A DNA stretch of 5,458 bases from Gammaproteobacteria bacterium (GCA_018903185.1 JAHIQV010000331.1:1-5458), one strand, 5' to 3'; positions 1 to 5,458 are shown, counted from the stretch's first letter. Made by a program: numbers and translations. Notes: generated by a model from the sequence alone, not told the origin.

Positions 1-1236
1 CACCACGATGGCGTCGTCCACCACGATGCCGATCACCAGCACCATGCCGAACATGGTCAGCACATTGATCGAGAAGCCCAGGGCCATCAGTCCGGCGAAG
101 GTCCCCAGCAAGGCCACCGGCACCACCAGCGTCGGGATCAGCGTGTAGCGCCAGTTCTGCAGGAACAGGAACATCACCAGGAACACCAGCGCCACGGCCT
201 CCGCCAGCGTGACCGCCACCTGTTCGATGGAGATCTTGACGAAGCGCGAGCTGTCGTAGGGAATGGCCCAGGTCATGCCCTTGGGGAAGAATTTTTCCAG
301 ATCCGCCATCTTGGTGCGCACCGCTTCGGCCGTGGCCAGGGCGTTGCCGCTTGGCGATAGTTGCACACCAATACCCGTGGACGGCTTGCCGTTCAGTCGC
401 GCCGAGGTGGCGTAGGCCTGGGCACCGAGCTCGATGCGGGCCACGTCTTTCAGGCGCACGGTGGCACCGTCGCTGCTGGCGCGCAGCACGATGTTGCCGA
501 ACTGCTCCACGCTGCCGAGCTGGCCGTTGACCACCACGGTGGCGGAGATGCTCTGGCCCGCCACGTTGGGCAGGGCACCGATTTCACCGGCCGACACCTG
601 CGCGTTCTGAGCGCGGATGGCGTTGGTCACGTCGGCCGCGCTCAGGTTGAAGCCCAGCAGCTTGGCCGGATCGATCCAGACCCGCATGGCGCGCTCGGTG
701 CCGAACAGCTGGGCCTGGCCCACACCGGGCAGGCGCTGCAGTTCGGGCACGACGCTGCGCGACGCGTAGTCGCCCAGCGCCACCGGATCCCAGGCCGGGT
801 CTTCGCTGGAGAGGATCGCGAACAGCAGGAAGTTGTTGCGCGATTTGTCCACCCGAACGCCCTGCTGCGTCACCGCCGACGGCAGGCGCGGCGTGGCGCG
901 CGCAAGCCGGTTCTGCACGTCCACCTGTGCCAGATCGGCGTTGGTGCCCGGCTCGAAGCTCAGCGTGATGCTGCCGGTGCCGTTGGCCTGGGCCACGGCT
1001 TCCATGTAGATCAGGCCAGGCGAGCCGTTCATCTCCTGCTCGATGACCGACAACACGCTGTCTTCCAGCGTCTTGGCCGAGGCGCCGGGATACGACGCGT
1101 TGATGACGATGGACGGCGGCGCCACCGGCGGGTACTGCGCAATCGGCAACTGCGTGATGGACACCGCGCCCATCACCATGATGAAGAGCGCGATCACCCA
1201 CGCAAAGATGGGCCGGTCGATGAAGAATTTCGCCAT
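1..1236 (-). CDS. acrB: RND multidrug efflux transporter, AcrB/MexB type (HAE1 family), N-terminal 412 residues, 3' end outside window
   Basis: Inner-membrane proton/drug antiporter, the motor of a tripartite efflux pump; as a trimer it takes substrates from the periplasm and outer membrane leaflet and passes them to an outer-membrane channel. All 412 codons are open and the frame leaves the window at position 1. The protein starts MAKFFIDRPIFAWVI, the typical RND start; TM1 is about residues 10-28, then the first porter half, then TM2-TM4 from about 335. Numbering runs in step with E. coli AcrB from memory: F136, F178 and Y327 of the substrate pockets and the proton-relay pair D407/D408 (in VVDDAIVV) fall at the same positions. 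Position 139 is Phe where AcrB has Val. The ATG is preceded by a weak GGAAA about 6 nt upstream. It follows the adaptor gene by 94 bp and is presumably cotranscribed. The trimer core, C-terminal half and any outer-membrane gene lie outside. The family is certain; the exact substrate range cannot be read. Confidence 0.96.
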   Translation of the reverse strand, partial: MAKFFIDRPIFAWVIALFIMVMGAVSITQLPIAQYPPVAPPSIVINASYPGASAKTLEDSVLSVIEQEMNGSPGLIYMEAVAQANGTGSITLSFEPGTNADLAQVDVQNRLARATPRLPSAVTQQGVRVDKSRNNFLLFAILSSEDPAWDPVALGDYASRSVVPELQRLPGVGQAQLFGTERAMRVWIDPAKLLGFNLSAADVTNAIRAQNAQVSAGEIGALPNVAGQSISATVVVNGQLGSVEQFGNIVLRASSDGATVRLKDVARIELGAQAYATSARLNGKPSTGIGVQLSPSGNALATAEAVRTKMADLEKFFPKGMTWAIPYDSSRFVKISIEQVAVTLAEAVALVFLVMFLFLQNWRYTLIPTLVVPVALLGTFAGLMALGFSINVLTMFGMVLVIGIVVDDAIVV

Positions 1237-1250
1237 ATCAGTTTCCGCCG

Positions 1251-1309
1251 AGCCGCCTCAAGGAGGCTGAAGCCCCCGTGGGGGGCAGTGAACACAGTGA
1301 ACGTGGGGG
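1251..1309 (-). repeat. GC-rich intergenic hairpin repeat (REP-like, Comamonadaceae type) between adaptor and pump genes
   Basis: This stretch fills most of the 94-bp gap between the two efflux genes. It contains two perfect short hairpins: GCCTC-AAG-GAGGC at 1255-1267 and GCCCCC-GTG-GGGGGC at 1272-1286. These are followed by a direct repeat GTGAAC-ACA-GTGAAC (1288-1302) and a GTGGGGG run (1303-1309). The order CCCCCAC-GTTCACTG-GTTCACTG-CCCCCC-GGGGGC on the minus strand looks like a repeat that I recall being scattered between genes in Hydrogenophaga, Acidovorax and relatives; that is memory, not a search. In the mRNA it would fold between the adaptor stop and the pump start. There is no T-run after the hairpins, so it does not look like a standard intrinsic terminator. 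Confidence 0.55.
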
Positions 1310-1330
1310 TCGTGTCATTCGGGGCGCTCC

Positions 1331-2599
1331 TTACTTCGACGCGGCCGGAGCCGGTGCCGAAGCCGGAACGGCAGGGGCCGTACCCCGCGCCTGCCAGGGC
1401 ACGGCCTTCACGGGGGTGCCTGGCGGCATCATCTGCAGCTTCTGGAAACCGTCCACCATGACCTGCTCGCCGGCCTTCAGTCCGTCCAGGACGACCCACT
1501 GCCCCCCTTGCTGGCCACCGATCTTCACCGTGCGTTTCTCGATCTTGCCGTCGGCGCCAACCACCGACACCGTGTCGCCCTGGGCCGAACGCGTCACCGA
1601 CTGCTGCGGCAGCGTGATGGCGTCGCGGGCAGTCGCCTGCTCCAGACGCACGCGCACGTACAGGCCCGGCAGCAGCGCGCCACCCGGGTTGGGCACCTCG
1701 GCGCGCAACGTCACCTGGCCGGTGGTGGGATCGACCGTGAGGTCCGAGAACAGCAGGCGCCCCGGCCTGGCGTATTCGCTGCCATCTTCCAGCACCACGC
1801 GCACCGCCGCGGAGCCCTGGCCAGCGTCCTTGAGTTGCCCGCTTTCCATGGCACGCTTCAGGCGCATGGCTTCCGAGGCCGACTGCGTGAAGTTCACAAA
1901 CAGCGGGTCCACCTGCTGGATCACGGCCAGCGGAGTCGCCTCACCCTGCCCCACCAGCGCGCCTTCGGTCACCAGCGCACGACCGATGCGGCCGGCAATC
2001 GGCGCCGTCACGTGGGCATAACCCAGGTTGATGCCCGCGGTCTGCAGCGTGGCCTTGGCCGCCGCCACATCGGCCTCGGCCGCCTTCTGGGCGGCTTCGG
2101 CGTTCGCGTATTCCTGCTGGCTGATGGCGTTTTCCGCCACCAGCGGCTTGTAGCGTGCGGCCAGTGCCGACGCCTGTGCGAGGTTGGCCTCGGCCCGCGC
2201 CAGACCGGCCCGCGCACTCTGCAGCGTGGCCTGGTAAGGCGCCGCATCGATACGGAACAGCGCCTGACCCGCCTTCACATCGCTGCCTTCGCGGAACAGC
2301 CGCTGCTGCAGAATGCCCGCCGCCCGCGCCCGCACCTGCGCCACGCGCGATGCTTCCAGACGACCCGGCAACTCCGTCTGCAGGCCCACGTCACCCGGCG
2401 CCACCGTGACCACACCGACTTCGGGCGCCGGCATGCCGCCACCCGGCGGCGCCGCGGCGGGCGCCTCGGCCTTGCCGCAGGCGACCAGCAGCACGGCCAC
2501 TGAGATCACCGACAGGCGGCGGGCCCACGACGCCGAGCGACCGGGAGTCGCCAGCGAGGGGTTGAACAGGACGGGAGGCTGGGGACTCTGGGCAGGCAT
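1331..2599 (-). CDS. acrA: RND efflux periplasmic adaptor lipoprotein, AcrA/MexA type (membrane fusion protein)
   Basis: Adaptor that links the inner-membrane RND pump to an outer-membrane channel; 422 aa with the start chosen here. The signal peptide has an RR-L-hydrophobic core and lipobox LVAC with Cys41, so the mature protein should be lipid-anchored and periplasmic. Then come a first lipoyl half-motif (about 89-118, ending in EGSDVKAGQALFRID), an Ala-rich alpha-helical hairpin (about 121-193), the second lipoyl half (VTAPIAGRIG, about 197-206), a beta-barrel with SDLTVDPTTGQVTLRA, and a membrane-proximal domain with VTRSAQGDTVSVVG. The last 20 or so residues are a Pro/Ala-rich tail. The frame opens further upstream to 2704, but that would start inside the operator. 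The ATG at 2599 has AAGGA five bases upstream and a sensible signal peptide. It is first in the efflux operon, divergent from its likely repressor. The length is slightly above E. coli AcrA because of the N-terminal extension and tail. Confidence 0.95.
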   Translation of the reverse strand: MPAQSPQPPVLFNPSLATPGRSASWARRLSVISVAVLLVACGKAEAPAAAPPGGGMPAPEVGVVTVAPGDVGLQTELPGRLEASRVAQVRARAAGILQQRLFREGSDVKAGQALFRIDAAPYQATLQSARAGLARAEANLAQASALAARYKPLVAENAISQQEYANAEAAQKAAEADVAAAKATLQTAGINLGYAHVTAPIAGRIGRALVTEGALVGQGEATPLAVIQQVDPLFVNFTQSASEAMRLKRAMESGQLKDAGQGSAAVRVVLEDGSEYARPGRLLFSDLTVDPTTGQVTLRAEVPNPGGALLPGLYVRVRLEQATARDAITLPQQSVTRSAQGDTVSVVGADGKIEKRTVKIGGQQGGQWVVLDGLKAGEQVMVDGFQKLQMMPPGTPVKAVPWQARGTAPAVPASAPAPAASK

Positions 2600-2604
2600 G
2601 GGAA

Positions 2605-2609
2605 TCCTT
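2605..2609 (-). promoter_or_regulatory. Ribosome binding site of the adaptor gene
   Basis: AAGGA on the minus strand, five bases before the ATG at 2599. In-frame ATG codons upstream at 2617, 2668 and 2704 have no comparable Shine-Dalgarno, and the one at 2704 lies within the operator, so this site decides the start. Confidence 0.7.
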
Positions 2610-2648
2610 GGAGGCATGACATCGGGAGAGCCGTCTGATGAAGCGGCC

Positions 2649-2671
2649 GGTATGGCCGTCGCGGGCATACC
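2649..2671 (-). other. Stem-loop in the adaptor mRNA leader
   Basis: The arms GGTATG (2649-2654) and CATACC (2666-2671) are perfectly complementary. Inside them, after one mismatch, CCG/CGG forms three further pairs around the loop TCG. The 23-nt hairpin lies between the presumed transcription start (near 2685) and the ribosome binding site of the adaptor gene. Its function is unknown; it may be a folding or stability element, or chance in GC-rich DNA. Confidence 0.35.
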
Positions 2672-2691
2672 CAACGAAGGCGAGGGGTTGA

Positions 2692-2720
2692 AGTATACAT
2701 ACATCCTTGAATGTATGTAT
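2692..2720 (-). promoter_or_regulatory. Candidate promoter of the efflux operon
   Basis: A TATACT -10 box (5 of 6 to consensus) lies at 2697-2692 on the minus strand, at the left edge of the palindrome. With 17-bp spacing the -35 would be the poor hexamer ATACAT inside the opposite arm. A better TTGACT (2726-2721) is present but 23 bp away. Transcription would start near 2685, leaving a leader of about 86 nt. The operator covers the whole spacer. The -10 call is moderate, the -35 call weak. Confidence 0.45.
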
Positions 2721-2721
2721 A
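2694..2721. promoter_or_regulatory. AcrR-type operator: perfect 28-bp inverted repeat
   Basis: Arms TATACATACAT (2694-2704) and ATGTATGTATA (2711-2721) are exact reverse complements, 11 bp each, around the spacer CCTTGA. The inner 24 bp, TACATACAT-N6-ATGTATGTA, has the same arms and spacing as the E. coli acrAB operator bound by AcrR as I remember it (spacer TTGTGA there). It stands between divergent repressor and efflux genes and overlaps both candidate -10 boxes, so a bound repressor should block both transcription units. It is strikingly AT-rich against its surroundings. Confidence 0.9.
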
Positions 2722-2723
2722 GT
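2695..2723 (+). promoter_or_regulatory. Candidate promoter of the repressor gene
   Basis: A TATAGT -10 box (2718-2723) lies at the right edge of the palindrome on the plus strand, mirroring the TATACT box on the other strand. The hexamer 17 bp upstream (ATACAT) is a poor -35. A TTGAAG at 2688-2693 is better but 24 bp away. The start would be near 2730 with a leader of about 48 nt. Overlap with the operator predicts autoregulation. Confidence 0.4.
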
Positions 2724-2765
2724 CAAACAGACACAAGTCCCCGTATTCATATGAGGACATTTGAC

Positions 2766-2770
2766 AGGAG
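2766..2770 (+). promoter_or_regulatory. Ribosome binding site of the repressor gene
   Basis: AGGAG seven bases before the ATG at 2778. It fixes the start at MVRRTKADAE rather than at far upstream in-frame codons, which lie inside the adaptor gene on the other strand. Confidence 0.75.
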
Positions 2771-2777
2771 ACATGAC

Positions 2778-3521
2778 ATGGTTCGCCGCACCAAAGCCGA
2801 CGCCGAGGCCACACGCCACAGCCTGCTCGACGCAGCCGAGCACCTGTTTCAGCAGCGCGGTGTTTCACGCACCTCGCTCAACGACATTGCCGTGGCCGCC
2901 GGCACCACCCGAGGCGCCATCTACTGGCATTTCAAGGACAAGGCCGACCTATTCAACGCGATGATGGAGCGCGTCACTTTACCGCTGGAAGAAACCCTGG
3001 CAGGCATAGGGAAAAAGGCCTCAGCGCTCGACAACCCGCTGCAGCCGCTGCGCGACGCCATCGCGCACGCGCTGCACAAGGCCGCCACCGACGAGCAGAC
3101 ACGGCGCGTGTTCGAGATCGCGACCCTGCAAGTGGAATACAACGACGAAATGCACGCGGTGCGCGCCCGCCACCTCCAGGGCCGCAACGACTGTGTGCAA
3201 CAGACCGCCAAGATCTTGCGTTCGGCCGCTGACCACCAGGGCCTGACGCTCGACGTCCCACTGCAGTGCGCAGCCCTGGGTCTGCACGTGATGATCGACG
3301 GCCTGATCCAGAACTGGCTGCTCGACACCCACGCATTCGACCTCCGGCGTTGCGGTAGACAGGTGTTGAACACCTACCTGACCGGACTGGGTTTCAGTCA
3401 GCCTGACGCTCGGGCACCGCGTCGGCCGGCACCGGCGCGCGGGACGGCAGTTTCAGATGCAGCGCTGCCTGCGCCAGCAGGTTCGCCGAGACGGGCGCCG
3501 TCACAAACACAAACAGCGTGA
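2778..3521 (+). CDS. acrR: TetR/AcrR-family transcriptional repressor of the divergent efflux operon, with C-terminal extension
   Basis: Ligand-responsive dimeric repressor, 247 aa. The N-terminal TetR helix-turn-helix (about residues 10-60) contains RTSLNDIAVAAG and the recognition region TTRGAIYWHFKDKADLF. From memory this last stretch is nearly identical to E. coli AcrR and Pseudomonas TtgR. The C-terminal ligand/dimerisation domain keeps the AcrR-like GLIQNWLLDTHAFDL (about 175-189) and ends near residue 205. Family members are usually about 210-215 aa; here about 37 more residues follow, rich in Pro, Ala and Arg, and this segment is antisense to the 3' end of mrpG (128-bp overlap). The tail may be a read-on after loss of an earlier stop, with no function. 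The start is supported by AGGAG seven bases upstream. The neighbouring operator and divergent acrAB genes strongly suggest it controls them and itself, with release by drug-like ligands. The exact inducer is unknown. Confidence 0.93.
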   Translation: MVRRTKADAEATRHSLLDAAEHLFQQRGVSRTSLNDIAVAAGTTRGAIYWHFKDKADLFNAMMERVTLPLEETLAGIGKKASALDNPLQPLRDAIAHALHKAATDEQTRRVFEIATLQVEYNDEMHAVRARHLQGRNDCVQQTAKILRSAADHQGLTLDVPLQCAALGLHVMIDGLIQNWLLDTHAFDLRRCGRQVLNTYLTGLGFSQPDARAPRRPAPARGTAVSDAALPAPAGSPRRAPSQTQTA

Positions 3522-3735
3522 TCAGCAGCTCGGCGAAACCCGGGCGCCCCTGCCCTGCTGCGATCAGCATCGACGCAATCAACACACCGCCCACGCCCAG
3601 CGTGGAGGCCTTGGTTGGCGCGTGCAGGCGCATATAGAAGTCGGGCAGGCGCGCCAGGCCGATGGCACCCACCAGCAGAAAGAACGCCGCGATCACGATC
3701 ACGGCGGCCGCGGTCCATTCGATGAAGGGGTTCAT
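3394..3735 (-). CDS. mrpG: Mrp-type cation/proton antiporter subunit G (MrpG/MnhG/PhaG)
   Basis: Small membrane subunit of the multisubunit Mrp (Pha, Mnh) monovalent cation/proton antiporter in the inner membrane; 113 aa, a normal length. Three hydrophobic segments are seen at about 8-28, 44-62 and 67-90. The family signature GLARLPDFYMRLHAPTKAS (residues 26-44) followed by TLGVGGVLIAS is clear. The frame is open upstream to 3843, but the ATG at 3735 has AAGGAG eight bases before it and gives the family-typical N-terminus, so the longer form is rejected. It is last in the D-E-F-G order, 19 bp after subunit F. Its last 128 bp, covering the third hydrophobic segment and the polar tail, are overlapped by the repressor frame on the other strand. 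Whether the complex moves Na+ or K+ cannot be told from this sequence. Confidence 0.94.
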   Translation of the reverse strand: MNPFIEWTAAAVIVIAAFFLLVGAIGLARLPDFYMRLHAPTKASTLGVGGVLIASMLIAAGQGRPGFAELLITLFVFVTAPVSANLLAQAALHLKLPSRAPVPADAVPERQAD

Positions 3736-3743
3736 GTTCAGGG

Positions 3744-3749
3744 CTCCTT
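3744..3749 (-). promoter_or_regulatory. Ribosome binding site of mrpG
   Basis: AAGGAG on the minus strand, eight bases before the ATG at 3735. It lies in the 19-bp gap after the mrpF stop and decides between the short start and an open upstream extension inside mrpF. Confidence 0.7.
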
Positions 3750-3754
3750 GCCGT

Positions 3755-4030
3755 TCATTCCACCACGTCGCCACGGCTGAGGTAGCGCGCCAGTCCCACC
3801 GTCGAGGCAAAGCCCAGCATGGCCACCAGCAGCGCGCCTTCAAACAGCAGCGCCGTGTTCCAGCGGATACCCAGCAGCACGATCAGCGCCACCGCGTTCA
3901 TGTAGAGCGTGTCCAGCGCGAGCACGCGGTCGGTGATGGTGGGACCGCGCGTCAGGCGCACGGCGCACAACAACACCGCCAGTGTCACCGCACCGATGCC
4001 GATGTTCAGCGCAATATCGAGCACATTCAT
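3755..4030 (-). CDS. mrpF: Mrp-type cation/proton antiporter subunit F (MrpF/MnhF/PhaF)
   Basis: Small membrane subunit of the Mrp antiporter, 91 aa, the usual size. There are three hydrophobic segments, at about 7-26, 41-56 and 60-80. The conserved loop RGPTITDRVLALDTLYMNA (28-46) is diagnostic of the family. Its ATG overlaps the mrpE stop as ATGA (4027-4030), indicating translational coupling, and GGGGAG lies six bases upstream. It ends with TGA at 3755-3757, 19 bp before mrpG. Confidence 0.95.
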   Translation of the reverse strand: MNVLDIALNIGIGAVTLAVLLCAVRLTRGPTITDRVLALDTLYMNAVALIVLLGIRWNTALLFEGALLVAMLGFASTVGLARYLSRGDVVE

Positions 4031-4578
4031 GTTTGGCTCCCCGGTTGGAGGTGGAAGGCGCGCAACAGCGGCGCTTCGTAGCGGTTCTTCATGTCGGCGG
4101 CCATCGCGGCCGGATCATCGCAATTGAGCGCATGCACCAGAATCACGCCCTGTTCCTCGTTGATCACCGCCGACAAGGTGCCCGGTGTGGTCGTGATGAT
4201 GCTGGCAAACAGGACGTTGACGCGGTGGTGGTTGCAGGCCAGCGGAACCGGAATCCAGCCGGGTTGCATGCGGTTCAGTGGCCCGAGCACCAGCTTGGCC
4301 ACCACGATGTTGGAAACCACGATGTCCCACAACACCACGCCCAGCAGGCGGATGGCGGTCGGCCAGTGGATCACGCTGGCCTGCGTCAGGAACGGCTGCA
4401 GCAGGCGCGGAATGACCAGTCCGATCAACACGGCCGAGAGCAGGTGCACCGGCTCCAGGCTGTGCGAGAGCGCGAGCCAGCTCACCCCCAGCAGCACCGA
4501 CAGCACCGGATGGGCGAACCAGCCGGTCGACGGGTAGCGCTTGCCGCTGTTGTTGACGTTGGGTGAATTCGGGTTCAT
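4027..4578 (-). CDS. mrpE: Mrp-type cation/proton antiporter subunit E (MrpE/MnhE/PhaE)
   Basis: Membrane subunit E of the Mrp antiporter, 183 aa, a little longer than many homologs because of a polar N-terminus of about 20 residues (Asn/Ser/Pro-rich). Hydrophobic segments lie at about 21-40, 45-60 and 74-100, followed by a cytoplasmic C-terminal part. That part carries the family hallmarks VLFASIITTTPGT (122-134) and GVILVHALN (144-152). The ATG overlaps the mrpD stop as ATGA (4575-4578), with AAGG seven bases upstream, and its own stop overlaps the mrpF start in the same way. Subunit E is regarded as needed for assembly or activity of the complex rather than as an antiporter module itself (family knowledge). 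Confidence 0.94.
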   Translation of the reverse strand: MNPNSPNVNNSGKRYPSTGWFAHPVLSVLLGVSWLALSHSLEPVHLLSAVLIGLVIPRLLQPFLTQASVIHWPTAIRLLGVVLWDIVVSNIVVAKLVLGPLNRMQPGWIPVPLACNHHRVNVLFASIITTTPGTLSAVINEEQGVILVHALNCDDPAAMAADMKNRYEAPLLRAFHLQPGSQT

Positions 4579-5458
4579 GGCAGGACCTTCGCGGGCACCG
4601 ACTCGGCGGCAGGCTGGGCGGGGGTGGCGTTGCGGGAGCCGTCGTAAGGCCGCGCTGTGTTGGCACGCGCACCGCCTTGCGAGCCCAGCACCGCTTCGGC
4701 GTAGGCGGCGGTATCGGCCAGTTGCAAGGCCGCCTCATCGGTGTAGCGCTTGACCGGCGATGCCAGCACCGCCAACGCCACCGTGATGGCCATGAAGGCC
4801 CAGGCGGCCGAGAGCAGCTTGGCGCTGGAACCCGACGCGACACTCGGCAGCTCGCCGTCGGGCTGAATGTGCCAGAACACGATCACCCCGGCGCGCGCCA
4901 GGCCCACGATGGTGAAGAAGCCCACCACCAGCACCACGCTCCAGACCCAGGCCTGCGCCGCCAGTCCCGAAGCGCTCTGCAGGATCATCAGCTTGCCCAG
5001 AAAGCCCGGCAGCGGCGGCAGCCCGGAAGCCGATGCGGCACCGAACAGCATCATCATGCCCAGCAGCACCGGTTCGCGCACGGCCACCGCCGGGCGCAGC
5101 TTGTCGCCCGCCTCGCCGCGCTGTGCGGCCACCAGCTCGACCAGCAGGAACAGGCCCGCGATCACGATGGTGCTGTGCAGCGTGTAATACAGCGCAGCCG
5201 ACAGCGTCTCGGGCGTGAACAGACCCACACCGGCGAGGATGGTGCCTACCGATGACACGGTGAGGTAGGCGACCATGCGGCCCATGGTGTGCGCCGCCAG
5301 TGCACCCAGCGCACCGAGCACGCTGGTGCTCAGCGCCAGCGGCAGCAGCCAGGCCTGCGCCGCCAGACTGGCCTCGCCCGCCTCGACACCGAAGATGCCC
5401 CAGTGCGTGCGGATGATGCTGTAGACACCGACCTTGGTCATGATGGCAAACAGCGCCG
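4575..5458 (-). CDS. mrpD: Mrp-type cation/proton antiporter subunit D (MrpD/MnhD/PhaD), C-terminal 293 residues, 5' end outside window
   Basis: Large antiporter-like subunit, related to complex I NuoL/M/N (proton-translocating transporter family). The frame enters from the right edge; an in-frame ATG at 5441 is internal, since ALFAI reads on before it and the family motif IMTKVGVY spans it. The Lys of TKVGVY is the conserved membrane lysine of these proton-pumping modules. Further marks are AYLTVSSVGTILAGVGL, the His-bearing helix YYTLHSTIVIAGLFLLVEL, and SGLPPLPGFLGKL, all typical of MrpD. Several membrane helices follow, the last near residues 205-225 of the fragment, and then a polar Ala/Pro-rich tail of about 60 residues. 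The family is about 500 aa, so roughly the N-terminal 40% is missing. It overlaps mrpE by ATGA. Subunits A/B and C presumably lie further right. MrpD is favoured over MrpA by order, by C-terminal length and by the following E. Confidence 0.94.
   Translation of the reverse strand, partial: ALFAIMTKVGVYSIIRTHWGIFGVEAGEASLAAQAWLLPLALSTSVLGALGALAAHTMGRMVAYLTVSSVGTILAGVGLFTPETLSAALYYTLHSTIVIAGLFLLVELVAAQRGEAGDKLRPAVAVREPVLLGMMMLFGAASASGLPPLPGFLGKLMILQSASGLAAQAWVWSVVLVVGFFTIVGLARAGVIVFWHIQPDGELPSVASGSSAKLLSAAWAFMAITVALAVLASPVKRYTDEAALQLADTAAYAEAVLGSQGGARANTARPYDGSRNATPAQPAAESVPAKVLP

Noticed and set aside
361..1461. 366-codon open frame on the plus strand antisense to the RND transporter
   Set aside because: It is rich in His/Arg/Gly with no domain, is antisense to a clear AcrB-type gene, and crosses the intergenic repeat; a product of GC-rich codon bias.
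1508..2503. 331-codon plus-strand frame antisense to the adaptor gene
   Set aside because: His/Arg-rich shadow; the minus strand encodes a complete AcrA-type protein with all its domains.
2600..2704. Longer adaptor start (ATG at 2704, 2668 or 2617)
   Set aside because: None has a good Shine-Dalgarno, the longest begins inside the operator, and the added residues push the signal peptide far from the N-terminus.
3361..3375. Hairpin AGGTGT-TGA-ACACCT about 20 bp past the mrpG stop, as terminator for the Mrp operon
   Set aside because: It has no T-run on the minus strand and lies in the coding part of the repressor (QVLNTYL); it could slow polymerase but is not supported as an intrinsic terminator.
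3397..3407. Palindrome GTCAG-C-CTGAC at the mrpG 3' end
   Set aside because: A one-base spacer leaves no stable loop, and there is no partner gene or repeat copy; likely chance.
3736..3843. Longer mrpG start at 3843
   Set aside because: The added 36 residues are read out of mrpF in another frame, are Trp/Arg-rich and unlike the family; ATG 3735 has AAGGAG.
4575..5441. ATG at 5441 as the true start of mrpD
   Set aside because: The frame continues upstream to the window edge and this Met is inside the conserved IMTKVGVY helix; the fragment is clearly the C-terminal part.
1..5458. Search for a novel defence, mobile or biosynthetic system
   Set aside because: Every gene on the coding strands belongs to a well-known efflux or Mrp family; no gap over 180 bp is left without a gene and no integrase, transposase, CRISPR or tRNA signal was seen.

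Overview
The window is GC-rich proteobacterial chromosomal DNA with strong third-position G/C bias. The gene families, the divergent acrR/acrAB layout and a GC-rich intergenic repeat resembling one I know from Comamonadaceae all suggest a betaproteobacterium of that family (Hydrogenophaga/Acidovorax-like). The family assignment is an inference from composition and memory, not from a database search.

Left part (1-3521): a drug-efflux locus arranged like enterobacterial acrR-acrAB. On the minus strand a lipoprotein periplasmic adaptor (acrA type, 1331-2599) is followed by the first 412 residues of an inner-membrane RND transporter (acrB/mexB type, 1-1236, running off the left edge). A 94-bp gap containing a GC-rich hairpin repeat separates them. 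Divergently, on the plus strand, lies a TetR/AcrR-family repressor (2778-3521). The 178-bp divergent intergenic region holds a perfect 28-bp inverted repeat (2694-2721). Its core, TACATACAT-N6-ATGTATGTA, matches the E. coli AcrR operator arms base for base as I recall them. Candidate -10 boxes for both directions sit at the two edges of this palindrome, so one bound repressor dimer would be expected to shut both promoters.

Right part (3394-5458): the 3' end of a Mrp/Pha/Mnh multisubunit cation/proton antiporter operon on the minus strand, transcribed D (partial, off the right edge) -> E -> F -> G. D/E and E/F overlap by ATGA, and F and G are 19 bp apart with a strong Shine-Dalgarno, so the genes look translationally coupled.

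The two units converge: the repressor reading frame runs 128 bp into the 3' end of mrpG on the opposite strand, giving the repressor a roughly 37-residue Pro/Ala/Arg-rich tail not expected for the family. I see no RNA genes, insertion sequences, CRISPR arrays or phage genes. The content is well-known systems. The best points are the deeply conserved operator, the antisense 3' overlap, the intergenic repeat inside the efflux operon and a few residue-level details in the pump.
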